64,000 nucleotides of DNA from Anaerovibrio sp. JC8. Its GTDB lineage: Bacteria; Bacillota; Negativicutes; Selenomonadales; Selenomonadaceae. The notes under the pieces are model-generated. The model was not told the origin of the DNA, did not search any database, and saw nothing but the letters and a program-made list of their open reading frames with translations. Numbering within the stretch: the first letter of the stretch is position 1; each line of letters starts with the position of its first letter. Of this stretch, positions 9,318 through 17,080 are shown one piece after another. Location: the NCBI RefSeq assembly GCF_002100115.1, contig NZ_ANBM01000009.1:22005-86004 (forward strand), given 5' to 3'. The position numbers and the translations under genes are program-made.

Positions 9318-10145
9318 ATGTCTAGTGATTTACACATGCATACCACCAGTTCTGACGGGCGGTTGACGCCGGAGGAGCTGGTTGATGCAGCCAAGGCGGC
9401 AGGTCTTAATTATATCGCTATTACGGACCATGATACTGTTGATGGCATCTGTCAGCTGTATGAAGCGGGCCTTTATCCGGCCAAGGGAATCAAGATTATT
9501 CCCGGCATTGAATTCAGTGCCCATCATGAAATTCATGAGATTCATATTTTGGGTTACAATATTGATATTTATGACAAGGTTTTGGCTGACCGCCTAAATG
9601 ATGTGGTGGAGGCCAGATGGCTTCGTTTCTCCACCATTGTACAGAAGTTGCAGGAGCTGGAATATGACATTTCCGAGGCCGATGTGCTGGAGATAGCGGG
9701 GGACAGCACATCCATCAGCCGTTCTCATATTGCTCAGGCCTTGATGAAAAAGGGATTTTTTGGCTCTGTTAAGGAATCTTTTGATAAGGTTCTGGGGAAG
9801 GGACAGCCGGCCTATGTTTCTCATTTTCTGCTGGAGCCGGAAGAAATAATTGATTTAATTAAACAAAGCGGTGGCATACCGGTATTGGCCCATCCAAAGC
9901 TGATTCACGATGATGAATTGGTGGAGGAGCTGCTAAAGAAGGGTATTGAGGGTGTGGAGGCCATTTATCCGAAGCATAGCCCGGAGGATACCCAGCGCTA
10001 TATCGATATGGCCAATAAATATAATTTGATGATAACCGGCGGATCGGATTTTCATGGTATTCCAGGCCGTCTGCCGAAGAATTTAGGGGAATTTGTCATT
10101 GATGACAGCTATGCGGCTGAAATTTATCGTGAACCGGGGATATAA
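9318..10145 (+). CDS. PHP-domain phosphoesterase (TrpH/RNase AM-like)
   Basis: A 275-residue PHP-domain protein resembling YciV/TrpH (RNase AM). E. coli RNase AM is a 5'-3' exoribonuclease that also acts on 3',5'-bisphosphonucleotides. The metal-binding signature is at the N-terminus: DLHMHTTSSDG (H6, H8, D13), then TDHDTVDG near residues 40-47, a central PGIEFS motif, and the late motifs LAHPKL and GGSDFHG. The size matches. ATG at 9318 was chosen because GGAGAG lies 9 nt before it; the frame extends further upstream and overlaps ymdB, but without a ribosome site. Enzymatic specificity is inferred from family and neighbours. Confidence 0.88.
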   Translation: MSSDLHMHTTSSDGRLTPEELVDAAKAAGLNYIAITDHDTVDGICQLYEAGLYPAKGIKIIPGIEFSAHHEIHEIHILGYNIDIYDKVLADRLNDVVEARWLRFSTIVQKLQELEYDISEADVLEIAGDSTSISRSHIAQALMKKGFFGSVKESFDKVLGKGQPAYVSHFLLEPEEIIDLIKQSGGIPVLAHPKLIHDDELVEELLKKGIEGVEAIYPKHSPEDTQRYIDMANKYNLMITGGSDFHGIPGRLPKNLGEFVIDDSYAAEIYREPGI

Positions 10146-10171
10146 TCAGGCTGCTTGATAGGGGTGGTTAC

Positions 10172-11041
10172 ATGGACGTTATTGCATTTGTAGGTCCCAG
10201 CGGGACCGGAAAAAGCCATAGAGCATTGTTGGTAGCCCATAATAATCAGGCTGATGCTATTATTGATGATGGCCTGTTTATTAAGGACGGCAAGATAATT
10301 GCCGGAACCTCTGCCAAGAAGGAACAGAATAAGGTGCTGGCTGTTAAACGGGCTATTTTTGTGCTGCCGGGCCATGCCAAGGAGGTAAGCCGGGCCATTG
10401 AGGACACCCAGCCAAAGAGGATTTTGATTTTGGGAACCTCGGAAAACATGGTTATTAAGATTGCCAAGGCCCTTAATTTGCCGGAAATTTCCAAGTTTGT
10501 CCATATTGAGGATATAGCTACCCAGGGGGAGATGGACAAGGCAAGAAAGCATCGTCTGGAGCAGGGGAAGCACGTTATTCCGGTGCCGACTATTGAGCTT
10601 AAGCCTCATTTTTCCGGATATCTGGTGGATTCACTGAAATCAATGGTAAAGCGCAGTGATGAGCAGCAGCGCCGTCAGCGTCATCTTCTGGGAGAGAAAT
10701 CCATTGTCCGGCCGGTATTCAGCTATTATGGCAAGCTGATTATTGACGATTCCTGCATTGAATCCATCGTCCGGCGTATTCTTACTGACAGCGGCAAGGT
10801 CACAAAGGTGGCCGATGCCGAGGTGCGCCATGTGTACCGGGGGGATGGTGCCGTGGGCTATGAATCCCAGGGCATAGAGCTGGATTGTGCGGTTATCATA
10901 TCCTTTGGCAAGCATATTCCTACTCTGGTGCAGCAGATGCAGGTGGAGATCAAAAAGGAAGTTGAGCGGCTCACCGGCATGGCCGTAAAGAAGGTGAATA
11001 TCACCATCAAGGCCCTGTTTGTACAGCCAAAGAACTTGTAA
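10172..11041 (+). CDS. P-loop domain fused to an Asp23/Gls24 domain
   Basis: A 289-residue protein with two clear parts. The N-terminus has a Walker A motif, GPSGTGKS (8-15), and continues as a small nucleotide-binding fold with an ILILGTSENM stretch near residue 85-95. The C-terminal part (about 185-289) resembles Asp23/Gls24 (DUF322) proteins, with a paired strand-helix pattern ending in VNITIKALFV. Asp23 proteins are usually about 110-180 residues, stand alone, and are linked to envelope stress or the cell envelope. No membrane segment is present. The ATG follows GGGGTGG. The gene sits at the end of the rny-ymdB-PHP run and is closed by a hairpin at 11076. The function of the fusion is unknown to me. 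Confidence 0.82.
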   Translation: MDVIAFVGPSGTGKSHRALLVAHNNQADAIIDDGLFIKDGKIIAGTSAKKEQNKVLAVKRAIFVLPGHAKEVSRAIEDTQPKRILILGTSENMVIKIAKALNLPEISKFVHIEDIATQGEMDKARKHRLEQGKHVIPVPTIELKPHFSGYLVDSLKSMVKRSDEQQRRQRHLLGEKSIVRPVFSYYGKLIIDDSCIESIVRRILTDSGKVTKVADAEVRHVYRGDGAVGYESQGIELDCAVIISFGKHIPTLVQQMQVEIKKEVERLTGMAVKKVNITIKALFVQPKNL

Positions 11042-11075
11042 TAGCTTATTAAAAATAATATTTTATACATCAAAA

Positions 11076-11103
11076 AAGGGTTCTGCATTTGCAGAACCCT
11101 TTA
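11076..11103 (-). terminator. Shared bidirectional terminator
   Basis: The stem AAGGGTTCTGC / GCAGAACCCTT has a 4-nt loop. On the minus strand it is followed by six T residues and would terminate the tRNA-Gln transcript. On the plus strand the T run is only three bases, so it is weaker for the upstream gene. Confidence 0.8.
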
Positions 11104-11112
11104 ATAGTTAAA

Positions 11113-11188
11113 TGGCAGGGGTAGCAGGACTCGAACCTACGAATGCTGGATTCAGAATCCAGTGCCTTACCAACTTGGCGATACCCCT
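11113..11188 (-). tRNA. tRNA-Gln (anticodon CUG)
   Basis: Read on the minus strand, the sequence folds into a cloverleaf. The acceptor stem pairs AGGGGTA with TACCCCT, the anticodon stem is CTGGA/TCCAG around the loop TTCTGAA, the T arm contains GGTTCGAGTCC, and CCA is encoded (11113-11115). The central loop triplet CTG reads the glutamine codon CAG. The acceptor and D-arm sequence also resemble Firmicute tRNA-Gln. It stands alone behind its own promoter. Confidence 0.95.
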
Positions 11189-11212
11189 ATATGTTGCTTC
11201 ACAACGATGACA

Positions 11213-11241
11213 AGTATACTTTAAACCAATTAGGTTGTCAA
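11213..11241 (-). promoter_or_regulatory. Promoter of tRNA-Gln
   Basis: On the minus strand, a consensus TTGACA (11241-11236) and TATACT (11218-11213) are separated by 17 bp. The tRNA begins about 25 bases downstream. Confidence 0.85.
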
Positions 11242-11250
11242 CACTTTTTT

Positions 11251-12897
11251 CTAATTTTTCATTTTTATAAGGGCCGGGGCGGTGGAGAGGTTTACTTCAA
11301 AGGTGCGTGGCCACGGGAAATATAGCTCCATGGTCAAATCTCTGACAGCGTATTGAGTGCCCTTTACGCTGAAAGGCTGCTTAAAGGCTGGGGAGTATTT
11401 ATACTGCACCAGCCGTTCCCTCATGGTGCTTTCAGCCATATCTACGGCCCATTTGTAATTATGCTCAAGATCTAAATCGTTGACATTGCCATAGCCCTTT
11501 TTCCTCAGGTTGGCATTGACCAGATCAATGACATCCTTAAGATAATAGTAATCCTCACAGAAACGGTTATTAAGGTTGATAATATTACTGCAGACCACGG
11601 CATCCTGCTTTGAGGAGTCTTTTAAGGCTGTCAGATAGATTTCTGCCTGGGCTATGGCTGTGCCTATGGCGTTGCTGGCAGTGTTCCAGCCGGCGTAGGC
11701 CGCCAGGGAATTAACAGGATAGTTTGCCTGCAGAAGGACAGGAAACAGGGCCTCTGCTGCGGTAAAGTTCTCGCTGAGGTCTACCAGGGCTATTGGCTTG
11801 TTGGCCTGCCGGTAGTCCTGCATTTTGCGTAGGCTGGCTTTTCGGGTGTCCATGGTTTCCTCATTGTTGGCACTGACAAAGAGAATGTAGTCTGCTTCCT
11901 CTGGGGAGTCCACAACAAGGCTGTGGTGGAAATGCAGCCGCTCCCGGGCAGTTTCGTCATTGCTGATGGCCATATATGGCATAATGCTCTGGGCGGCCTG
12001 GGGGCTGCTGTAATCGATATACACCCTGAAGCTTTGCTGCTCTGCCACAATATTGGTCAAGATGGACAGGGCTGCTTCATCGGCCCCGTGGATAATGGCC
12101 AGACGGTCCCGAGGAATGTTCTTTTTTTCGATGTAGTGCCTGAACTCCTTCAGCTTAAGGTTAGGCAGGCTGTAGGCCTCACCATCATCCTGCCCAAAGG
12201 TGAGCTCTGTCAGGATTCCTTCAGCCAACAGGTCAGCCAGCTGACGGTTAAGCCGCAGATTGCGGTTATAGATTTCCTTATAAGCCCTCAGCAGATCAGA
12301 TGGAATTTCTCTTTCCAGCTCCTGAATTTGGTCAGCAGTTTCCGACAAAGGCTGGTTATCATACTGATGAACCAGTCTGGACCATTTCATGATTTTTTTG
12401 CGGTCCTGATATTTTTCCACAAAATCCGGTGGATTCATGCGGGGCAGGATGGCAAAGGCGTGTATCCTGACCGTAGGATTTTCGGCGTGGAGCTTTTTCA
12501 GATAATCTGTCAAAGCACTTATCTGTTCATCAGTGATGGCTTTATTGCGGGAAGCGATTAAGCCGCCATACAGCAGCTGGTCGATGGATATGATGGCTTC
12601 CTGACAGTTTTTTATTTCTTTGCTGAGCCACTCCCTGGTTTTGGTTGTTTCCCCCGGCAGGGAATAGAAATCCATGGCTTCACCGGGAGGCATCAGAATA
12701 TTAATGCCGACTGTGCGGGCATTGTCCGCCACCAGCCTGCCACAAGGGGGGCGGCTGTCCAGAGGTATCAGCAGAATGGTTTTGTTTGGCTCCGGAAGCT
12801 GTTCAACCAGCTCACCGGATTGGTGCTTGGACGTAAGAAATACTGAGCCAAGAACCACAGATATGATTATTAAAATGACGGGAAGGTATTTATTCAT
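11251..12897 (-). CDS. DUF4127 family exported protein
   Basis: A 548-residue protein of the DUF4127 family, whose biochemical role is unknown. It starts with a hydrophobic helix (about 4-24) that would act as an uncleaved anchor or signal peptide, so the bulk is probably outside the cytoplasmic membrane. The family opening PLDSRPPCGRL follows at about residue 46-56, then the QLLYGGLIASR stretch near 108, LPRMNPP near 152 and a WNTASNAIGTA motif near 400. The minus-strand ATG is preceded by CGAGGC. It is a single gene, divergent from rsmD, and its 3' end runs into the tRNA-Gln promoter without a terminator between them. Confidence 0.85.
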   Translation of the reverse strand: MNKYLPVILIIISVVLGSVFLTSKHQSGELVEQLPEPNKTILLIPLDSRPPCGRLVADNARTVGINILMPPGEAMDFYSLPGETTKTREWLSKEIKNCQEAIISIDQLLYGGLIASRNKAITDEQISALTDYLKKLHAENPTVRIHAFAILPRMNPPDFVEKYQDRKKIMKWSRLVHQYDNQPLSETADQIQELEREIPSDLLRAYKEIYNRNLRLNRQLADLLAEGILTELTFGQDDGEAYSLPNLKLKEFRHYIEKKNIPRDRLAIIHGADEAALSILTNIVAEQQSFRVYIDYSSPQAAQSIMPYMAISNDETARERLHFHHSLVVDSPEEADYILFVSANNEETMDTRKASLRKMQDYRQANKPIALVDLSENFTAAEALFPVLLQANYPVNSLAAYAGWNTASNAIGTAIAQAEIYLTALKDSSKQDAVVCSNIINLNNRFCEDYYYLKDVIDLVNANLRKKGYGNVNDLDLEHNYKWAVDMAESTMRERLVQYKYSPAFKQPFSVKGTQYAVRDLTMELYFPWPRTFEVNLSTAPALIKMKN

Positions 12898-12986
12898 ACA
12901 AGCCTCGAATAAGTGTCATAATGGGTGTTACTTATTGGTTATTATACAGTATTCCGGGAAAAATAATCCATGCTTCAAGGCAAAAG

Positions 12987-13017
12987 AAAAAGGAGCCACG
13001 GGCAATGGCTCCTTTTT
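12987..13017. terminator. Stand-alone terminator-like hairpin between divergent genes
   Basis: A perfect 12-bp inverted repeat (AAAAAGGAGCCA / TGGCTCCTTTTT) lies in the 298-base gap between two genes pointing away from each other, so neither gene needs it. It has T runs in both directions. The rest of the gap (12898-13195) shows no gene. The hairpin could end a small RNA or leftover transcript. Confidence 0.5.
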
Positions 13018-13195
13018 CGAGGGATGGAATATGAAAAAATGGGTTGTATAGCGATTTGCTATGGTCATATAATACAAAAGAAAAATGGAAAAAGCATGGA
13101 AGACCATGGAAATAATCTGAAATTTTAAATATTTTTTTGTGATGGCTTCTGTGTTAGAATTTATGAAGAATAAAAATGTGTAATGAGGTTTATCT

Positions 13196-13798
13196 ATGCG
13201 TATAATTACTGGCTCGGCCCGGGGCTGCAACTTAAAGACTCCCAAGGGAATGAATACCCGTCCTACTTCAGATAGGGTGAAGGAGTCCCTGTTCAGCATT
13301 TTGGGCCGGGAGGTTGTTGGAAAAAATATAATGGATATATTTGCCGGCACCGGCGGCCTGGGGCTGGAGGCCCTCAGTCGTGGTGCTGAACATGCCTGTC
13401 TGGTGGACAAGGCCACGGCAGATATTTTGAAATACAATGCGGAGCATACCCATCTGTCTGATAAAACGGAGATCTTCAAGGGGGATGTCTTTGCTGTTAT
13501 GCAGCGTTTGGCTGCCCAGGGGCGAAAATTTGATGTGGTATTCTGTGACCCGCCCTATCACCTTGGATTGTGGGAACGGGCCCTGTCCTGGCTGGATACC
13601 AGCCAGCTTTTGGCAGAGGATGCCCTGGTTATTGTGGAAATGGGTGGGGATGAAAATGATATTCCGGCCTTGAGCCACATGAGGCTTTTGCGGAATCAGA
13701 AATATGGCAAGACTACCCAGATTTATATTTTCGAGTACAAGACTGCCGGCATTGAGCCACCGGTGGCTGATGGCGCAGCAGATATGGAGGACGAATAA
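13196..13798 (+). CDS. rsmD: 16S rRNA (guanine966-N2)-methyltransferase
   Basis: RsmD methylates G966 of 16S rRNA in the assembled small subunit using S-adenosylmethionine. The 200-residue protein has the family opening (MRIITGSARG), the SAM-binding motif DIFAGTGGLGLEALSRGA (about 46-63) and the catalytic DPPY at 118-121, the N6-adenine/N2-guanine methylase signature. The rsmD-coaD pair with a 3-base gap is a common Firmicute arrangement. The tail after residue about 180 is acidic and probably disordered. The start ATG lies after TAATGAGG. Confidence 0.95.
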   Translation: MRIITGSARGCNLKTPKGMNTRPTSDRVKESLFSILGREVVGKNIMDIFAGTGGLGLEALSRGAEHACLVDKATADILKYNAEHTHLSDKTEIFKGDVFAVMQRLAAQGRKFDVVFCDPPYHLGLWERALSWLDTSQLLAEDALVIVEMGGDENDIPALSHMRLLRNQKYGKTTQIYIFEYKTAGIEPPVADGAADMEDE

Positions 13799-13801
13799 GA
13801 A

Positions 13802-14281
13802 ATGAGTTCAGCAATATTTCCAGGAAGCTTTGATCCCGTATCCAATGGGCATATGGACATTATAAGGCGTTCTGCCAAAAACTTTGACCGGCTTGTGGTG
13901 GGGGTGTTCAATAACATCCGCAAGAAGTCCTTTCTGCCAGTGGAGGTGCGGGTGGAAGCCCTTAAAGAGGCAGTGAAGGATATGGAGAATGTGGAGGTAG
14001 TTTCCTTTGATGGGCTGCTGGCCGATTACATGGTAAAGCATGATATTCCGGTTATTATCCGTGGGCTTCGCTCCGTTACGGATTTTGAATATGAGCAGGG
14101 GCAGGCCCAGGTTATCAGGCAGATACACCCGGGGCTTGACACCTTCTTTTTGTTGACCAAACCTGAGCTTTCTTGTGTCAGCTCCTCTGTAATAAGGGAG
14201 ATTTATGGTTTTGGCGGCGACATTAGCACGTTGGTACCAGAATCGGTCTTAATAGCTATTGAACATTTTAATAAGAAATGA
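13802..14281 (+). CDS. coaD: Phosphopantetheine adenylyltransferase
   Basis: CoaD transfers AMP from ATP to 4'-phosphopantetheine, the penultimate step of coenzyme A synthesis. The 159-residue length is typical. Signature motifs are the nucleotidyltransferase opening GSFDPVSNGH (8-17, with the T/HxGH-type histidine at 17), the IIRGLRSVTDFEYE segment (about 83-96) and the late SSSVIREI motif that closes over ATP. It is translated right behind rsmD and was probably cotranscribed with it. Confidence 0.97.
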   Translation: MSSAIFPGSFDPVSNGHMDIIRRSAKNFDRLVVGVFNNIRKKSFLPVEVRVEALKEAVKDMENVEVVSFDGLLADYMVKHDIPVIIRGLRSVTDFEYEQGQAQVIRQIHPGLDTFFLLTKPELSCVSSSVIREIYGFGGDISTLVPESVLIAIEHFNKK

Positions 14282-14326
14282 TATTCTTATAGGGTAGATT
14301 AAAAATTAGAAAGTGGGATTGGGCTC

Positions 14327-14845
14327 ATGGAAATGGAAATAGATAAGATTTTGGAAGAAATTGAGAATTTGGTTGCATCTTCCAACCGGGTTCCATTTTT
14401 GGATAAAGTAATGATTGACGATGTGGAGCTGTTTCGGTTGATGGATGTTCTGAGGAGTGAACTCCCTCGACAGATTCAGGAAGCCGGGGATATTGTCAGC
14501 CGTCGTGATGAGATTATCAATGCAGCACAGATGGAGGCTGACCGCCTTATCGATGGCGCCAAGCGTGAGGCTGACCAGACCATTGAGCGGGCACAGGCAT
14601 ATGCCCAGAAGGCTGTTGATGAGAACGAGATAGTTATCAAGGCCAAGGAGCAGGAAAAGGCTATTATGGATCAGACCATGGCGGCCGCCCAGCAGATGAA
14701 GACTGAGACTGAGCAGTATGCAGAGCAGCTGAGAACCAGTGCTGATGATTATGCCAACCAGATTTTCGACCATGTTATTGAAAGTGTGGGCAGCGCACTG
14801 CAGGCAGTTCAGGAGGCCAAGGGCCAGCTTAACAATCAGCAGTAA
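14327..14845 (+). CDS. Coiled-coil protein, ATP-synthase-b/DivIVA-like, function unknown
   Basis: A 172-residue, glutamate- and alanine-rich protein with no membrane segment. After a short head (1-55, VDDVELFRLMDVLRSELP-like) it is almost entirely one long helix with heptad-like spacing (about 60-165). Such proteins are often labelled F-type ATPase subunit b-like or DivIVA-like, but the hydrophobic anchor of subunit b is absent and no DivIVA N-terminal motif is visible, so neither name is safe. It follows coaD by 45 bases and is closed by its own terminator. A second in-frame ATG two codons downstream is an equally good start, as there is no strong ribosome site. Confidence 0.8.
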   Translation: MEMEIDKILEEIENLVASSNRVPFLDKVMIDDVELFRLMDVLRSELPRQIQEAGDIVSRRDEIINAAQMEADRLIDGAKREADQTIERAQAYAQKAVDENEIVIKAKEQEKAIMDQTMAAAQQMKTETEQYAEQLRTSADDYANQIFDHVIESVGSALQAVQEAKGQLNNQQ

Positions 14846-14862
14846 TTTTATATTGCATTATC

Positions 14863-14894
14863 AAGGATGTCGTTTAGGCGGCATCCTTTTTCTT
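14863..14894 (+). terminator. Terminator before ctsR
   Basis: A 10-bp stem (AAGGATGTCG / CGGCATCCTT, one G-U pair) is followed by a T-rich tail. Confidence 0.8.
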
Positions 14895-14938
14895 TTGGTG
14901 AAGTTGGGGTAGTAATGGAAAAAAAACACATTATGCGT

Positions 14939-14962
14939 TATAATAAAGTCAAATAGTCAATT
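14939..14962 (+). promoter_or_regulatory. ctsR -10 box and CtsR-type operator
   Basis: TATAAT (14939-14944) is followed immediately by AAGTCAAATAGTCAATT (14946-14962), two GTCAAA-type half-sites in direct orientation with the GTC cores 8 nt apart. Bound repressor would cover the transcription start. The same 17-mer, with one change, is present in opposite orientation at the clpB promoter. This implies autoregulation by CtsR. No good -35 box is visible. Confidence 0.72.
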
Positions 14963-14985
14963 GTGTATTAAGAGAAGGTGATACT

Positions 14986-15435
14986 ATGAGCAATATTGCT
15001 GACTTAATCGAAGAATACATCCTGCGGCGGCTGGCAGAGCAGCAGAATGGTCAGGTGGAGCTGCGACGGACGGATATAGCTGATGAAATATCCTGTGCTC
15101 CTTCCCAGATAAGCTATGTACTGAATACCCGCTTCACTCATGACAAGGGCTTTGCAGTGGAATCCCGCCGGGGCCTGGGGGGATTTATTCGTATTGTCCG
15201 GGTGCCTTTGCAGAATATAATTTATGAGGATATGATTGGCAAGATTGATGCCGATACAGAATTTGTGGAGGTTAAGGCCATGATCCGCTATCTTATCCAG
15301 CATCAGATGATTAATTCCCGTGAAGGGGCCCTGGTGCTTCAGGCAGCCAATTGCGCATACGAGGGCATGGACACCAAGGACAGGGTGAATATGCTGAAGA
15401 CCCTGTTTGTCACTTTGGCGGAGTTCTCCCGCTGA
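14986..15435 (+). CDS. ctsR: Heat-shock repressor CtsR
   Basis: CtsR is the dimeric winged-helix repressor of clp genes in Firmicutes; heat makes it lose DNA. The 149-residue protein matches from the start: DLIEEYIL, then the DNA-binding helices with EISCAPSQISYVLNTRF (about 34-50) and the glycine-rich wing ESRRGLGGFIRI (about 58-69), then a C-terminal dimer domain. ATG follows AGAAGG. In Bacillus ctsR heads ctsR-mcsA-mcsB-clpC-radA. Here mcsA, mcsB and clpC are missing and a 50-codon frame plus radA follow directly, so the repressor would have to be inactivated without an adjacent McsB. Confidence 0.95.
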   Translation: MSNIADLIEEYILRRLAEQQNGQVELRRTDIADEISCAPSQISYVLNTRFTHDKGFAVESRRGLGGFIRIVRVPLQNIIYEDMIGKIDADTEFVEVKAMIRYLIQHQMINSREGALVLQAANCAYEGMDTKDRVNMLKTLFVTLAEFSR

Positions 15436-15444
15436 TTAATTGTG

Positions 15445-15597
15445 ATGAGAAAAAATAAACTGGCTCCGCAGCAGGGCGGGGTGTTAAAAAATATTATTAA
15501 CTTTTTGCTTAGCTTTGGCATAGCAGTGGTGTGGCTGTGCAAGTCCATTATTAAGCTGGCAGCTAAGCCGTTTGGCGGGAAAGGGAATAGGCAGTAA
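15445..15597 (+). CDS. Small predicted membrane protein between ctsR and radA
   Basis: A 50-residue frame starting at ATG 15445 (GTG at 15442 is an alternative) whose stop codon shares its last base with the ATG of radA (TAATG), a sign of translational coupling. The N-terminus is basic (MRKNKLAPQQ), residues about 16-36 form one hydrophobic segment (INFLLSFGIAVVWL), and the C-terminus is basic again (KPFGGKGNRQ). That pattern fits a single-span small membrane protein. There is no strong ribosome site. I recognise no family. Its place corresponds to where mcsA-mcsB-clpC lie in other Firmicutes. Confidence 0.55.
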   Translation: MRKNKLAPQQGGVLKNIINFLLSFGIAVVWLCKSIIKLAAKPFGGKGNRQ

Positions 15598-16976
15598 TGG
15601 CAAAATCAAAGACCATGTTCGTGTGTCAGGAGTGCGGCTATGATACTCCTAAGTGGCTGGGAAAATGCCCCGGCTGCGGTCAGTGGAATACCCTGGTGGA
15701 AGAGGTGATCAAGCCTGATAATACCAAGCAGCGGGGCCTTAATCTGGGCCTGTCCAATCAGAGCAAGCCTTGTCCTATAAGTGATGTGGTGCTGGAGAAA
15801 ATGCCCCGTATTACCACCGGTTCGGCGGAATTGGACCGGGTGCTGGGTGGAGGGCTGATTCCCGGCTCCATGGTACTGATAGTGGGTGACCCGGGTATTG
15901 GTAAGTCCAGCCTTACCCTCAGGGTATGTGCCAATGAGGCCAGAGATGGCCGTCGGGTACTGTATGTAACCGGCGAGGAAAGCGTCCAGCAGGTTCGCAT
16001 GCGGGCGGATCGGATTGATGCCGTATCGGAAGCCCTGATGGTGGTCAGCGAAACCAATTTGGAAGCCATTGAAAAGCATATTTTGGATTTGAAGCCGGAG
16101 GTTCTGGTCATTGATTCCATTCAGACCGTATTTCGGCCGGATATTCAAAGTGCTCCCGGCAGTGTCAGCCAGGTGCGGGAATGTGCGGTGGAAATCCTGC
16201 GGGTGGCCAAGACCAATGGTATTGCGGCCTTTATTGTGGGCCATGTAACCAAGGATGGCACGCTGGCCGGCCCGAGAGTGCTGGAGCATATTGTGGATAC
16301 GGTTCTTTATTTTGAAGGAGGAAATAATGCGGAATACCGCATGCTTCGTGCTATCAAAAACCGTTTCGGCAGTACCAATGAAATTGGTGTATTTGAAATG
16401 CGGGATGTGGGGCTGGTGGATGTGTCCGATGCCTCCAAGCTGTTTTTGTCCGAGCGACAGGATGACAATGGCAGTGTGATTGTCCCGACGGTGGAAGGTA
16501 CCAGACCACTGCTGGTGGAAATTCAGGCTCTGGTAGCCAAGACACCTTACGTGCCCCCAAAGAGAATTTCCGATTCCGTGGATTTAAAGCGGCTGCAGCT
16601 TCTTTTGGCAGTGCTTGAGAAGAAGGTTCATCTGGCCATGGGTGGCTGTGATGTGTTCGTGAAGGCAGCCGGAGGAATTCGCATTGATGAACCGGCGGCG
16701 GACTTGGGTATCTGTATTGCCATGGCCTCCAGCTTTGCCAGCCGGCCGTTAAGGCCAGCCACGGTAGCCTTTGGGGAAGTGGGACTCTCCGGGGAAATAA
16801 GGGCAGTGAGCCAGGCGGAAAACCGGGTGCGGGAAGCACAGCGGCTGGGCTTTAAGAGCATCGTTCTGCCTCAGAAAAATTACGAGCAGCTGCTGGCAGA
16901 CAGGAAATTTACGGATATGACACTGTACGGAGTATCAAATATAACAGAAGCATTATCAAGTGCGATGCCAAGGTAG
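15597..16976 (+). CDS. radA: DNA repair protein RadA
   Basis: RadA is a RecA-like, hexameric DNA-unwinding motor that helps branch migration in recombinational repair. The 459-residue protein has a four-cysteine zinc finger (C10, C13, C24, C27), an ATPase domain with Walker A GDPGIGKSS near 98-106, the RadA-specific KNRFG motif near residue 254, and a C-terminal Lon-protease-like domain (about 280-459). Its ATG overlaps the stop codon of the small preceding frame, with GGGAAAGGGA upstream. The next gene has its own promoter 6 bases after the stop, so transcription partly restarts there. Confidence 0.97.
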   Translation: MAKSKTMFVCQECGYDTPKWLGKCPGCGQWNTLVEEVIKPDNTKQRGLNLGLSNQSKPCPISDVVLEKMPRITTGSAELDRVLGGGLIPGSMVLIVGDPGIGKSSLTLRVCANEARDGRRVLYVTGEESVQQVRMRADRIDAVSEALMVVSETNLEAIEKHILDLKPEVLVIDSIQTVFRPDIQSAPGSVSQVRECAVEILRVAKTNGIAAFIVGHVTKDGTLAGPRVLEHIVDTVLYFEGGNNAEYRMLRAIKNRFGSTNEIGVFEMRDVGLVDVSDASKLFLSERQDDNGSVIVPTVEGTRPLLVEIQALVAKTPYVPPKRISDSVDLKRLQLLLAVLEKKVHLAMGGCDVFVKAAGGIRIDEPAADLGICIAMASSFASRPLRPATVAFGEVGLSGEIRAVSQAENRVREAQRLGFKSIVLPQKNYEQLLADRKFTDMTLYGVSNITEALSSAMPR

Positions 16977-16982
16977 TGATTC

Positions 16983-17011
16983 TTGACATAATTTTTTTTA
17001 TATGATAAAAT
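16983..17011 (+). promoter_or_regulatory. Promoter before carD
   Basis: TTGACA (16983-16988) and TAAAAT (17006-17011) are 17 bp apart. A separate TATAAT at 17041-17046 lies closer to the gene but lacks a properly spaced -35 box. Confidence 0.7.
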
Positions 17012-17080
17012 TCATTCTTTTTTATTGACGAAATTTTTGGTATAATTTTGTGTGTAGAGATGTCGATAGGGGGTGAATGT

